Below are positions 18,601-27,373 of a DNA stretch of 64,000 nucleotides, one piece after another. Source of the stretch: a bacterium 1XD8-76 (GTDB lineage: Bacteria > Bacillota > Clostridia > Lachnospirales > Lachnospiraceae). The translations under genes and the position numbers were made by a program. The stretch's first letter is position 1. Every line of letters starts with the position of its first letter. The stretch is taken from assembly GCA_003611955.1 (NCBI GenBank), contig RAZE01000004.1, positions 161,657-225,656 of the forward strand, read 5' to 3'. A model generated the notes under the pieces. The model was not told where the DNA came from, ran no database searches, and saw only the letters and a program-made list of their open reading frames with translations.

Positions 18601-19651
18601 CGTAGGGCACATTTTTGCCGTATATTTCCAACGGACATGCGACGGCATAGACCCCCTGTCCGGTCAATCTGACATCCTGCACCAGAGAAAGGTTATCATA
18701 CGCCGTCTCCAGCAGGGCAAAATTTCCATCTTTGGACCGCATCAGATCATACAGCATTCCCTTGCCTGCCAGAGATCTATAGCTTCCGTTTTCCTCTCTC
18801 ACCGCCAGCATATAGCCGGACTGTTGGGAACTGTTCAGTTCCGCCGCAGGAAAATAGTCATACAGATACCGGACCGATATCTCCACACCAAGTACGCCAT
18901 ACACCTGTCCCTCATAGCGCAGCGGAAGGGAGTATGTGATCATCTCGTAGGTGTCTGATCCTTCCTTTCCCAGAGAAAAGGGAAGGGACCAGTATCCAAG
19001 ATCGTCCGCATCCGCATCAGGATACGCCTCCCCGGCGCGCCACGGTTCATAAAAATAAGAATCCTCTTTCTTCTGCCCTGCTCCATCCATATGAAACCGC
19101 GTTGTCCAATTGGTATCCAGGGGAACATTCCACGTTCTGGAAAGCTGTTTGCTCCCTTTCTCCAGCAGAAGGTCCGTATAATTTACAGGATTTGTGCGCG
19201 GATCGGAATCCCGGATAAAAAGTCCGGCATAATCTCCCTCCGCCTCCATATCCGTTCCGGTCAGGATCAGAAAAATTCCCGTTGTAGAATTGTTCTGCAA
19301 TATACTGAGACATTCGGGAAACAACTGATCCAAAAAACGGTCCTTCAATTCATCCGATCGAAGCATTTCATCCAGCTCCACATCCTCTTCCGCGAGAAAC
19401 TGCTGAAGCCTGTTATTCAGAAAACCTTCCTGATCAGAGATGACAGACCACCTCTGATTCATATCGCCCTGCAGTATCACCTGTCTGTTTTCCACCAGTC
19501 GCCGCATCATACCGCTGGAATATTCTTCCAGCGTCTTTGTCGTATGCCTGACTATCAGGGTGCCTATGGTGATGGCGCTCTGCACCAGCATAATGGCAAT
19601 CAGCGGAATAAGGAAGAATTTAAATATGGTCTGACTTTCCTTTTTCCTCAT
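15683..19651 (-). CDS. Hybrid sensor histidine kinase with sensor, PAS, degenerate GGDEF and receiver domains
   Basis: A 1322-residue membrane sensor. Order: TM1 (about 12-32), a large extracellular sensor of Cache type, TM2 (about 378-400), a short linker (RHITRPVQRL), a PAS domain, a GGDEF-like domain in which the signature reads NPEEI, a GAF-like region, HisKA with phospho-acceptor His in SHEIRTPMNG, HATPase with NLLGNAIKF, DTGIGI and GTGLGL, and a C-terminal receiver with acceptor Asp in ILMDIMMPVMDG. The GGDEF remnant is probably not a cyclase. No output domain is present, so the signal must pass to another protein. It lies 11 bp after the solute-binding protein gene, which suggests the lipoprotein presents ligand to the sensor (inference). 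Confidence 0.93.
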   Translation of the reverse strand: MRKKESQTIFKFFLIPLIAIMLVQSAITIGTLIVRHTTKTLEEYSSGMMRRLVENRQVILQGDMNQRWSVISDQEGFLNNRLQQFLAEEDVELDEMLRSDELKDRFLDQLFPECLSILQNNSTTGIFLILTGTDMEAEGDYAGLFIRDSDPRTNPVNYTDLLLEKGSKQLSRTWNVPLDTNWTTRFHMDGAGQKKEDSYFYEPWRAGEAYPDADADDLGYWSLPFSLGKEGSDTYEMITYSLPLRYEGQVYGVLGVEISVRYLYDYFPAAELNSSQQSGYMLAVREENGSYRSLAGKGMLYDLMRSKDGNFALLETAYDNLSLVQDVRLTGQGVYAVACPLEIYGKNVPYEDTDWVLLGLNTEKELFGMSRQLYFWMVVAVLIGLAFGVFGIYILVRHITRPVQRLMQCIMEGSAGLQNFRLSNILEIDALYEVINDLTKQQKKAENVLLEEKERYKMALESSNDIFFSYDLQNQILDLVNHKTMSGQWKTPKTGKGFINPDYIYEEDQEGALAALQEDPDNPYAEFRMRWPEESEFNWVALSGKAVYDTDGQRWKLVGSIHNIQEQKDKEAEQLRKNMIDGVTGLYVFSAGMELLSQARRKQPQGVMVSLILGNLREVNEKNGIVFGDMILETVGGMILEKCRGFTDRTGLSAVALRLNPEEIVLWLEGVGREDASWHVKDLLDRIAAELDEEIFHVHLCAGLCLGKEEQSSEELIRRAKLAGKNASPFNGQQFLFYKELPKGNKISLPALKGQEVNSLGYDKNTSLVSVALNLFGWGSDFPAQMMLMIQKIGRFYQASDVLVSILRPDFNSNYLNYQWHKDHEAAAETVRKYTESEKRAFFDWLGQAEVRCFSEKDSEQKALQDFLSVEPGSRGIFLPMYDSGSYMGNVCILGIDFSLLSGQGEYQSLAELGRVIQSQLNQRQHDIASRAKSEFLSRMSHEIRTPMNGIIGMTAIALQQGQTAERIMDCLQKIQSSSDYLLGLINDILDMSKIESGKMKLEPANFNMDEMLGTIHELILTQALSRGVHFVQDIALEHHWFVADKMRISQVLINLLGNAIKFTPAGGSVTLAVRELSISEEGISLQFAVKDTGIGIAEEEQERVFRSFEQASNRDPSKQQGTGLGLSISSRLVQMMGSSIQLESELGKGSTFSFVIFLSPGKSEAVGEEEKEFSFEGCHVLVVEDNELNAEIAQCLLEERGFEVDCVYDGSKAVERIRNTQPGTYDVILMDIMMPVMDGLEAARTIRGMEREDCHTIPIIAMSANAFDDDLKKSVECGMNGHLSKPVEVNKLYEKLQEVIHRKEDPGTAERVKGAQGWNRK

Positions 19652-19662
19652 TTACCATACCT

Positions 19663-21123
19663 CTATTTCACAGAGTTTTCCAATGCCTCACAGAAAGAAC
19701 GGTACCATTCTCCAAAAGCCTCCTCCGTCACATAGGGAGCCGCTGCCTCTTCCAGGCTTTTCCCCTGCTCCAGTGCAGCCACGACTGCCGCGCGATCTTC
19801 AACAGCTTTGTCCGCAAGATGATACTCCAGGATCTTTCTGGCGGCAGAACCATTCTCAAAACTTTTATTCGTATAAAGAGTCATGTCACCCATCTCCTGA
19901 AAGATAGTGGTCAGACAGTCATAGGTCTTAGGCGCTACCGTCAGCTGCTGCGAGGCAATGACCTGATCCAGCTTTTCCACGCTGTTCGCCTCCTTCAGCA
20001 CAGGAAGATAACCGGATACGCTGCCGAACTCAAGATTATTTTCCGTCTGGGTAAACCATTTTAAAAACTCTACAGAGGCATATTCGTGCTTTTCATCCGA
20101 TTTGCTGACCACCATGCCAGCCCCCTGCTGTACGGCGCATTGCTCTCCCGCCTCAAACACAGGTGCCATCATCACGATATAGTCGATATCATAACTTCCA
20201 TCATCCAGTTCCACCCGGTCAGGAAAATACATGGCCGAAGCGGTGGATCCCGTATATGCCAGAATATCCCCGGTTTTCACATCGTCAGAGCGAAAAGAGC
20301 CATACGCGCCAAAATAGCCCTTTACCATGGGAACATAATAGTTCTCCCACAGTCTGTGCAGTTCCTTCTCAGGCACATTTAAAGTTACCTCGCCGTTTTC
20401 CACATGGAAAATTTCCACACCCTGCTGCTGCATTCCGATAATAAAATAGTTAGCCAGAGCATCTCTGCCATAAAACGCCTTGCCGTCTTCCGGAACATCG
20501 GGAGTAAGGCTGTCGGTCCACTCATAATACGCCTGCGCTGTGGCGTTTACTCCCTCCACGGTCGCCAGAGTATCCAGAGAAGCTCCGGTTGCCTCCGCAA
20601 ATTTTTCCCAGTCCGTCTTATTGATCATCATGACCTCCGTGGATTTGGCCGTAGGAAAAATTCTGAGCGTACCGTCGACAGCAATTCGGCCTTCTTCGAT
20701 ATAGGAATCCACATACTTCTCCAGCTCCTCCTCACTCAGATAGCCCGACAAATCCGCCAGGGCACCTGCCTGCTCCACCTCATAGGCGGTGTCCGCGTAG
20801 GAGGAGAAAATATCGGGCATGGCATCCGCACCTACCTTTCCCTCGATGGCATCCCGCACCGCAGTCTCCAGATCAGAGACAGAACCCTGGGAAAATCCCT
20901 CCACATAGATTCCCTTCTCCTGCCCCACCGTATCGTTAAATTCCTCCACCAGAGCATCAAAAGCCGCCTGCTGAGAACCGTTATAATAGTGCCATACAGT
21001 CAGTGACACAGGATTCTTCGGATCAAGAGGACTTTTGTTCCCGCATCCCGACAATCCAAATACAATAACCGTCATGAATCCAAATATACACAGTTTCTTT
21101 CTCCAAATTTTAAAACTATTCAT
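19663..21123 (-). CDS. Extracellular solute-binding lipoprotein (sugar ABC type)
   Basis: A 486-residue precursor with a lipoprotein signal ending in LSGC near residue 20, so it is lipid-anchored outside the membrane. The fold resembles family 1 solute-binding proteins for sugars (VSLTVWHYYNGSQQAAFDALVEEFN, later DILAYTGSTASAMYFP). The start at 21123 follows AGGAGG by seven bases; upstream in-frame ATGs are ignored. No ABC permease or ATPase genes are adjacent. The partner is the hybrid kinase 11 bp downstream, so it may be a sensor subunit rather than a transport protein. Its upstream region abuts the attachment repeat at 21224. Confidence 0.9.
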   Translation of the reverse strand: MNSFKIWRKKLCIFGFMTVIVFGLSGCGNKSPLDPKNPVSLTVWHYYNGSQQAAFDALVEEFNDTVGQEKGIYVEGFSQGSVSDLETAVRDAIEGKVGADAMPDIFSSYADTAYEVEQAGALADLSGYLSEEELEKYVDSYIEEGRIAVDGTLRIFPTAKSTEVMMINKTDWEKFAEATGASLDTLATVEGVNATAQAYYEWTDSLTPDVPEDGKAFYGRDALANYFIIGMQQQGVEIFHVENGEVTLNVPEKELHRLWENYYVPMVKGYFGAYGSFRSDDVKTGDILAYTGSTASAMYFPDRVELDDGSYDIDYIVMMAPVFEAGEQCAVQQGAGMVVSKSDEKHEYASVEFLKWFTQTENNLEFGSVSGYLPVLKEANSVEKLDQVIASQQLTVAPKTYDCLTTIFQEMGDMTLYTNKSFENGSAARKILEYHLADKAVEDRAAVVAALEQGKSLEEAAAPYVTEEAFGEWYRSFCEALENSVK

Positions 21124-21223
21124 CGACATGCCTCCTGACAAATCTCTTATGGTTTCCCCCGCCTTTTTCCACAGGGTAAATATACCATACCATATATTGG
21201 TAAATTTTACAAACACCTTGTTG

Positions 21224-21245
21224 TTTACTTGTGATATGGTTCTCC
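21224..21245 (-). repeat. Attachment-site repeat distal to rlmH
   Basis: On the minus strand the core reads GAACCATATCACAAGTAA. It differs from the rlmH copy at one base (C for T) in TATCAyAA. It also forms a 20-base palindrome with its inner flank, TGATATGG-ttct-CCATATCA (21232-21251). Confidence 0.85.
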
Positions 21246-21291
21246 ATATCATACCTAAGTGCGAAAAATAGCCCTATATTATTCTGTCAAA

Positions 21292-21322
21292 CAAGGCAGA
21301 GCACTTGAAATACTCTGCCTTG
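21292..21322 (-). terminator. Terminator after the Rpn-type gene
   Basis: CAAGGCAGAG and CTCTGCCTTG form a 10-bp stem around an 11-base loop. On the minus strand a short TTT follows. It lies 15 bp after the stop of the Rpn gene and close to the element end. Confidence 0.7.
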
Positions 21323-21336
21323 TCATACTCCTGCTC

Positions 21337-22170
21337 TTAGATGATGTGATATTCTAAATAAAGGCTCTGGCGATATTCTTTATCCTGTGATATCCTTACA
21401 ACATCTGATAGCCGCCCATCCTCATTTAGTAACATTATCAGTTTGGCCATCAGTTCTTCACCATATTCTTTGCCCTTTTCCACATTCTCCTGGTCTCGCA
21501 TCAACAACGTCATATACTCATGCCTCCATTCCCTGTTTTTCTTGGCTTCCTGCACAGCTTCTTCCAGCTTCTCAACATAGGAATCCTCCGGCTTTTGCCC
21601 AGCTACATAGTCTAAAAATGCCTTTAACTCCCTGCTGACATCATCCATTGTCCCATCGGCGTTCAGAAATATCTTTATGGCTTCATCCCCCATGGAAATA
21701 CTGTTGTCTTCTTTACAGATATTTTCAAAGGTATAGATATGCCTCCCTTTCCCGTATAAATCAAAGGGACAGATAAATATGATATAGCTTTTGTTCAACT
21801 TTTTATAATGCTGACCTGCATCCACAAGCTGCAGGTCAATCATTCCCTGATAATATCTGCTTCTCTTTGGCAGTTCCTTTGTATCACTGACCTGCATTTC
21901 TATGTCGTAAACAGTCTCCTTGTCGTCCTTTACATACACATCCAGTCTGACGCTATGAGCGTCCATATCTACATTGATATTCTTCTGTAATTCCGGATAT
22001 TCAATGCGTTCAATATTCAAATCCGGAAGAATCCTCTGCAATAACTCTTTGCACAGTTCTGGATTCTGCATGACCTTTCCAAACAGGAAATCATTGGATA
22101 TGCTTAATTCTTCCCATTTTGTCTGCTTTGTTTCCATGTCTCCCATTTTATTCACCTGCTTTCTTTCCAT
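21337..22170 (-). CDS. Rpn-family PD-(D/E)XK nuclease (recombination-promoting nuclease/putative transposase)
   Basis: A 277-residue protein. The N-terminal SNDFLFGKVMQNPE and the following VRLDVYVKDDKETVYDIEMQ carry the D ... ExQ nuclease core of the PD-(D/E)XK transposase/Rpn family. QGMIDLQLVDAG and SYIIFICPFDLYGKG are further family blocks. Such proteins cut DNA and promote RecA-independent recombination; they are common as cargo in Lachnospiraceae. The start could also be the ATG at 22146, better placed after AGGTG. A sigma-A promoter lies at 22222-22250. It is the gene closest to the distal end of the element. Confidence 0.85.
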   Translation of the reverse strand: MERKQVNKMGDMETKQTKWEELSISNDFLFGKVMQNPELCKELLQRILPDLNIERIEYPELQKNINVDMDAHSVRLDVYVKDDKETVYDIEMQVSDTKELPKRSRYYQGMIDLQLVDAGQHYKKLNKSYIIFICPFDLYGKGRHIYTFENICKEDNSISMGDEAIKIFLNADGTMDDVSRELKAFLDYVAGQKPEDSYVEKLEEAVQEAKKNREWRHEYMTLLMRDQENVEKGKEYGEELMAKLIMLLNEDGRLSDVVRISQDKEYRQSLYLEYHII

Positions 22171-22221
22171 AAACCACTGCCGGAAAATGTGTATTTTTCA
22201 AAATCCCTATTATCTATTTCT

Positions 22222-22250
22222 ATTATACACAGACTTCTGGCAAATTACAA
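22222..22250 (-). promoter_or_regulatory. Sigma-A promoter of the Rpn-type gene
   Basis: On the minus strand: TTGTAA, 17 bases, TATAAT. The -35 context ATTGTAATTTG is the same as in the promoters at 62441-62469 and 63900-63928. Confidence 0.75.
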
Positions 22251-22286
22251 TAAGCCGAGAACCTGTCTCTTGGCATTTTTTCCTTT

Positions 22287-22856
22287 TTAATCTTTCAGGA
22301 TAACCAACTTATTCTGATAACACTCCACAGACACGCTGCAGCCAATCTCAAAGCCCCACTGCTCCACCCAGTTCCCCTGCAGGATAATCTGCGGCACATT
22401 TTTCCCGCTCCTTGTTGTAAATGAGTATGCTTTCATCCTCCGGGTAGCCACAGTATAACCCAAAACCTCCTCTGCCACCATACAGTTATTTAACTGAAAT
22501 CTTTCCATGACCTGGAACATTCTTGACAGCATGGTTTCCTTTCCAAATCTGCATGTTTCCGTGAAATCAGGACTTTTCAGGCCGTTCATGCTACTTCGGA
22601 CTTCCTGAAACAAGACCTGTCTGTTCTGACGGATAAATCCTGACAACATCCACAGATTATTCATTCCATATAAAGTATCCAGGACTGAATAAAATTCTTC
22701 TTTTGTCAGGCTATGGGTGGAATAATAATCGGAAAAATCTTTATCCTTTGCCATCATCAGGAACCTTATTTTTTCCACAAACTCCCTCTGCTCCAACTCC
22801 GATTTTAAATTTTCATATTCTGCCGCAATATACCGATTCAAATTGTTTTTCATCAC
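22287..22856 (-). CDS. Protein with C-terminal SymE-like (AbrB-fold) domain
   Basis: A 189-residue protein. The first 120 residues are helical and unrecognised. The last 50 (RRMKAYSFTTRSGKNVPQI, then LQGNWVEQWGFEIG, ending in KLVILKD) match the SymE/SpoVT-AbrB swapped-hairpin type: a basic strand, a Pro-x-Ile-x-L-x-G-x-W core and a G-F-x-I-G turn. In E. coli SymE is a toxin-like RNA- or DNA-binding protein; here the longer form may be a regulator. It sits 30 bp after the recombinase gene and is probably co-transcribed. Confidence 0.7.
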   Translation of the reverse strand: MMKNNLNRYIAAEYENLKSELEQREFVEKIRFLMMAKDKDFSDYYSTHSLTKEEFYSVLDTLYGMNNLWMLSGFIRQNRQVLFQEVRSSMNGLKSPDFTETCRFGKETMLSRMFQVMERFQLNNCMVAEEVLGYTVATRRMKAYSFTTRSGKNVPQIILQGNWVEQWGFEIGCSVSVECYQNKLVILKD

Positions 22857-22886
22857 CTTTTCATCCTTCTTTCTGATTAAATTTAT

Positions 22887-24563
22887 TTATGAAAGCACAA
22901 GCTCCAAATCCATGGTCTTAATCCCCAGTTCCCGGAACATAAAAACAGACGGCGCACCGTCTGGTGGTGTGCCGCCGTTGTTCTGCAGAAACCGAATCAG
23001 TTCATCTGACAGTTTCAGTTTGATGGAATCTATGTTCCGGTATTTGTCAATAGTTATTTCTGAAATCAACAGGTGTAACAGTCTCTTCCGAATTGTCCGG
23101 TCTATGTTACCGGATAAGACCTTACTGAAATTCTGTAAAATATTACGGATGGCCTCTTTCGGAATCTCTTTTTTCTCCTCTTCCATAATAATAAGCGAAG
23201 TTTCCGACTGGCTTTGCCAGAGAGCCGATAACTGTTGGTTCAGTTCCTCCCTTCTCATTAAAAATTCGTCTCTTGAAATTTCCCTGTCTTCGTATAATTC
23301 ATGGTTTCTCTGCTGACGGTTGTTGATTTTTTTCATTTCTTTACTCTGGGACTCCTTCTCCTTTAAAGCATTTTCCTTTAATATCCGGTGTTCCCGGTTG
23401 ACTCTCCCAACTACTTCACGGAAAAATTTATCGTCACTCAATAACCGCTCCAACTGATGATATACAAAGTCATTGGCTTTCTCCACACGCACCATATTGC
23501 TGTGACAGGCTGCCGTTCCTTTATTTTTCCAGTTGCCACATGCATAGTATGTAATCTTATTTTTAGAACCGTCTTTATTCATCCTGACGCATCTGGAAAT
23601 TACCATGCCCGCACCGCATTCCGGACACCTTAAAATTCCTGTAAGTGGATATTCGCCGTCATAGATTCTTGAAGGCTTTCCCTGTTTCTGGGAAAGCATG
23701 AACTGTACCTGTTCCCATAATTCATCAGAAATAATCGCGTCATGTTTTCCGGCTGCAATAATGGGATTTGGATTGATGTTATTTCTCCGTTTCTCATTCC
23801 AGTTCCTTCTTACATCATAACGCACCTTTCCGATATATACCGGGTTGGTTAATATCGGTTTTATCTGCGCTACGGAAAACTGGTTCCCCCATTTGGTTTT
23901 TCGCCCTGCCTTATTCAAATACCCTACGATTGCCTTATAACCTTTGCCAGAGGCATACATTTCAAAAATAAGTCTTACCGTCTCTGCCTCTGTATCAACC
24001 ACGTTCAGTCTTGATTTTTTTCTGGAAAAATTTTCTGTCCCTTCCACAGCCACCCACTCATACCCCAAAGGCGGGGTTCCTCCACACCATTCTCCGGCCA
24101 TGGCCTTTGCCCTCATTCCCATTTTTACGTTTTGAGCAATGGTATTCCGCTCAAATTCACCTACAAGAGCCATCATCTGAAACTGCATTTTTCCAGACGG
24201 GGTATTGGACTCAAACTGCTCCGAATAAGATTGATAGCCGATTCCGTATTTTTCCAGAGTGTCAACGATTTTGATAGCGTCTAACAGCTTCCGGCTGAGA
24301 CGGTTGATTTTCCAGCTCATTACCAGATTGAATTTCTTACCCTTAGCGTCATTTAATAACTGTTGTATTGCAGGCCGGTGTTCAATATCTTTACCGCTGA
24401 TTCCCGCATCCTGATAAACCTCCACAACCTCCATGTGATGGTTTGCGCAGTATTCGCGGATTAGCCGTTCCTGTTCATCAAGGGAAAAACCTTCTTCTGC
24501 CTGCTCCACAGTGCTGACACGGCTGTAGATTGCAACCTTTTTAATATCTGTCATTATATTCAT
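22887..24563 (-). CDS. Large serine recombinase (CcrC-sized), probable element integrase
   Basis: A 558-residue site-specific recombinase. The resolvase catalytic domain starts with VAIYSRVSTVEQ, with catalytic Ser17. It continues through FNLVMSWKINRLSR and GKMQFQMMALVGEFER. A recombinase domain follows (GYLNKAGRKTKWGNQFS), then a zinc ribbon (LRCPECGAGM ... YYACGNW ... AACHS) and a C-terminal coiled-coil region (about 390-470). The length matches CcrC of SCC elements. Together with the rlmH-linked repeats this makes it the likely integrase of this element (inference). The ribosome site is GGAAGG, four bases before the ATG. A second in-frame ATG is at 24554. Confidence 0.95.
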   Translation of the reverse strand: MNIMTDIKKVAIYSRVSTVEQAEEGFSLDEQERLIREYCANHHMEVVEVYQDAGISGKDIEHRPAIQQLLNDAKGKKFNLVMSWKINRLSRKLLDAIKIVDTLEKYGIGYQSYSEQFESNTPSGKMQFQMMALVGEFERNTIAQNVKMGMRAKAMAGEWCGGTPPLGYEWVAVEGTENFSRKKSRLNVVDTEAETVRLIFEMYASGKGYKAIVGYLNKAGRKTKWGNQFSVAQIKPILTNPVYIGKVRYDVRRNWNEKRRNNINPNPIIAAGKHDAIISDELWEQVQFMLSQKQGKPSRIYDGEYPLTGILRCPECGAGMVISRCVRMNKDGSKNKITYYACGNWKNKGTAACHSNMVRVEKANDFVYHQLERLLSDDKFFREVVGRVNREHRILKENALKEKESQSKEMKKINNRQQRNHELYEDREISRDEFLMRREELNQQLSALWQSQSETSLIIMEEEKKEIPKEAIRNILQNFSKVLSGNIDRTIRKRLLHLLISEITIDKYRNIDSIKLKLSDELIRFLQNNGGTPPDGAPSVFMFRELGIKTMDLELVLS

Positions 24564-24693
24564 CTTTCCTTCCGCCTTTCCTTGAAAATTTGATGGTCAT
24601 ATTTATGATATATATTCTGCATAGTATTTATATCAGGAGACCGGGCAGGGCAGCCGCCGCCCAAAAGCGGCATAGCCCCGCTCCGGCTTTCCT

Positions 24694-24789
24694 TTATTTT
24701 TCAGATGTATTTTCGTTCCCTTCCTGATAAGATGACAGTATCATCTGTGCAAGCAGTTCCATCACTGCCTCAACCCATTTTGCGTCCAT
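24694..24789 (-). CDS. Short ORF upstream of the recombinase
   Basis: A 31-residue reading frame, MDAKWVEAVMELLAQMILSS and then a polar tail. It has a strong GGGAGG ribosome site seven bases before the ATG. The N-terminal part is an amphipathic helix. The family is not recognised. It lies in the gap between the helicase-like gene and the recombinase on the same strand. The good ribosome site is the main support. Confidence 0.5.
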   Translation of the reverse strand: MDAKWVEAVMELLAQMILSSYQEGNENTSEK

Positions 24790-24900
24790 ACTATGCCCTC
24801 CCGACTGCTTTATTGACTGCGGCGTAACATGACAAAGAATTTTTTCCAATTACTAATTGGACTTTTTGCCATTCATCACAATCGTCGCCATACCTGGCTG

Positions 24901-26427
24901 TTACTGTCTCCAAATACGAATACGACGATTCTTTCCTCTTGGCGTATCAAAATAGATTCCTATGTCTTCAAGATTGCTCTTATTTTCATTCATTCTTCTT
25001 GTCAATACTGCTGAACTTTTGGGAAAGCTCCGCCCATCAACGCCGCATTCTTCTATCGCAAAAAGTTTTAAATCTTTATAAAACTCCGTAGGCGTACCTT
25101 CAATTTTTCCTTTATTCCCAGTCTGTTTCATATACTCTTCCAGAATTGTCAATAAAGGTATCGATGAAATGACCGCTTCATTGATAATCTTTCGGTTCTC
25201 TCTGAATGCCTGTTCGACCTTCTTCCTATCATACCCTAACTGTCTTGCTGTTTTGACCGCAATGTCATAAAAATCACGCAGCCGGAAAGGAGATTTTGTT
25301 TCTACTGCTTCTGTATCGCCCAATACCCCCTGCACTGTCCTGCACAGTGCTCCAAATACCCTGGGTAAATCCTCCTCCCATTCTTTTTTCATCTGACTGG
25401 GAGACAGCATCTGCTCTGGAGCAATCCGTTCCAGTTGTATAAAAATTGTGCGGTCGGCCAGGTCACTTCTCACCACATTCTGACTTGTTCCATTAAAGCA
25501 GATAACAGCATTTAATTCCGTATATACCTGCTCTTCATCATGGAACAATTTGCGTTTTGACTGCACGCCTTTTGTACAGGTTCTGCAGAACAAATCGCTA
25601 ATTGTCCATGGAATGCTGCTCACATTGTCAAAAATCGTCATAAAGTTTGCTCCCAGAAGCAACGCCACATCATCTACTTTATGGGATAATGCATACAATC
25701 CGATTGTATGAGGGTCAATGATACTCTGTATTCTTTCCATGCATGTGCTTTTGGATGCTCCCTTTTCACCATACATCTGAATGATTGGATGAAAAATTTC
25801 ATCTCCCCAGAAACATGACACCAGAAAAGCGGACAAAAGTATTTCCTGCTGTTCATTTTTAAGGTTCAGTCTGTTATGAATATAGTATTTTAAATAATCC
25901 GGTTTTTGGGTAAAATCCGCTTTGCTCTGGGAAGCATGGACTGCACTGTGTATGAATGTCACTTTACAGTTGTTAATATAGCGGATTTTCTCTTTTGTTA
26001 TTTTTAAAATCCTGCCATCTTCTCTGATACAATCGTAATATATTGCATTTCCAGTTTTGGCAATCCGTCGATATAACTTTTTACGTTTGCCATGTACTTC
26101 CGCCAGCATCTCAAAATGAGCCTGCGCTTTTCTTTCCCCTTCTGACGGCAGTATCAACTGAAAATACTGATAGCATATGTTCCGAAACCAGTTTTGAAAT
26201 TGTTTACTGGCTATGGGAATTACCACACGATTTTCCTCACCCTCTGTAATCTGGATATAAGCCTTGCCTGTAGTAGAGCAGAAACATTCCACCTCATTTT
26301 CCAGTTCCCCAATGATTTTATTTATTTTATCCTGACCTTTTTCCGCATCCCTTTTTCTCAATGTGCTTTCCTGCTCTGCCTCTTTGGTCTTTGTTTCTCT
26401 GGTTATATCTCTGTTTGCCTGATGCAT
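24901..26427 (-). CDS. Helicase/primase-like ATPase (phage/SCC replication type)
   Basis: A 508-residue protein. The ATPase core is in the middle: Walker A GEKGASKST near residue 220, a Walker B-like TIFDNVSS near residue 265, and an Arg-rich sensor region (RSDLADRTIFIQL) near 325. The C-terminal 80 residues look like a winged-helix domain (RSFPKSSAVLTRRM ... IRIWRQ). The N-terminus is a charged coiled coil. It is similar in kind to the replication helicases carried by phages and SCC elements (Cch type), though I cannot assign a subfamily. A role in copying the excised element is inferred. Confidence 0.7.
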   Translation of the reverse strand: MHQANRDITRETKTKEAEQESTLRKRDAEKGQDKINKIIGELENEVECFCSTTGKAYIQITEGEENRVVIPIASKQFQNWFRNICYQYFQLILPSEGERKAQAHFEMLAEVHGKRKKLYRRIAKTGNAIYYDCIREDGRILKITKEKIRYINNCKVTFIHSAVHASQSKADFTQKPDYLKYYIHNRLNLKNEQQEILLSAFLVSCFWGDEIFHPIIQMYGEKGASKSTCMERIQSIIDPHTIGLYALSHKVDDVALLLGANFMTIFDNVSSIPWTISDLFCRTCTKGVQSKRKLFHDEEQVYTELNAVICFNGTSQNVVRSDLADRTIFIQLERIAPEQMLSPSQMKKEWEEDLPRVFGALCRTVQGVLGDTEAVETKSPFRLRDFYDIAVKTARQLGYDRKKVEQAFRENRKIINEAVISSIPLLTILEEYMKQTGNKGKIEGTPTEFYKDLKLFAIEECGVDGRSFPKSSAVLTRRMNENKSNLEDIGIYFDTPRGKNRRIRIWRQ

Positions 26428-26584
26428 ACCTGCTCCATACCCTTTCTCTTTATTCTGGCTCTACTGATTTGGTCCGGGCGGGAATATTGACAACGCAGTC
26501 CGTAACGCTTATAAATCGTCTGCATGATTGTTCTTCCCTGAGGGCAGGGGCATAAAGCCCCTGTTCCTCAAGTACCGTTCTCAC

Positions 26585-27259
26585 TTATTCTTCATCCTCT
26601 TCACCACGGTCAGCCCTCTTTAAATTACAGATAAACATATTTCCATCTTTATCTTTTAAAAGCTGGACAATGACAGGCATATCAATCAGTCTTTCATCAA
26701 CTACATTTTTCCTTTCACCAAGCAGCCCCATCCTTTTGCAAAACTTATAAAATTCGCTTCCAACTTTCATTATCACTTTTTCTCTGTAAATAAATAACTC
26801 ACCCTTATATCCATCTTCATCTAATTCTACATAAATACATAAACAACCTTCTCGTTCTTCAAATTCTCTGATTGTGCCATAATAATCGGACAGTTCTTCT
26901 AATGCTTGCTCTTCACAGTCATCCTGCTCGTCATAATCATTCCTGACCATAGAAGATATAAACATGGTTCCGTCTTTAATCTCTTTCAGTTGAACAACAA
27001 CAGGCATATCCAGAAGTCTTTTAAAAACAGGCACGCCATTACCGTTTATCAACCCCATTTCTTCGCAAAAACGATGATATGGACTTTTCTTCCTCAATAT
27101 AATTTTCTGGCTGCTGATAAATAATTCCTCTGACTCTTCGCTATCATCCAACTGCACGTAAATAATCAGTCTTCCGTTTTTCTCTGTGTACGCTTTAATT
27201 ATCCCTGTATAGTCTACTCCTTCTTCTAATGCGTCTTTAAAATAATTTTTCATTGACAC
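26585..27259 (-). CDS. Protein with two tandem copies of a ~90-residue domain
   Basis: This 224-residue protein is an internal duplication. Residues about 18-105 and 127-214 align throughout: GIIKAYTEKNGRLIIYVQLD with GTIREFEEREGCLCIYVELD, HRFCEEMGL with YKFCKRMGL, LLDMPVVVQL with LIDMPVIVQL, and DGTMFISSMVR with DGNMFICNLKR. Each copy is beta-rich with a central helix, which could be an OB-like or small beta-barrel fold. No catalytic residues are evident. It is next to the helicase-like gene, so a single-strand-binding or accessory replication role is possible but unproved. Confidence 0.7.
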   Translation of the reverse strand: MSMKNYFKDALEEGVDYTGIIKAYTEKNGRLIIYVQLDDSEESEELFISSQKIILRKKSPYHRFCEEMGLINGNGVPVFKRLLDMPVVVQLKEIKDGTMFISSMVRNDYDEQDDCEEQALEELSDYYGTIREFEEREGCLCIYVELDEDGYKGELFIYREKVIMKVGSEFYKFCKRMGLLGERKNVVDERLIDMPVIVQLLKDKDGNMFICNLKRADRGEEDEE

Positions 27260-27373
27260 ACCTCCAAAATATTAATATAATTTACAGTAGATGAACCGGT
27301 TCTCTCCTGTTGAATACATCCTAACACAAAATAATCTGTCTGTCGATTGAGGCATTTTCTCAAATTTTTGTGC

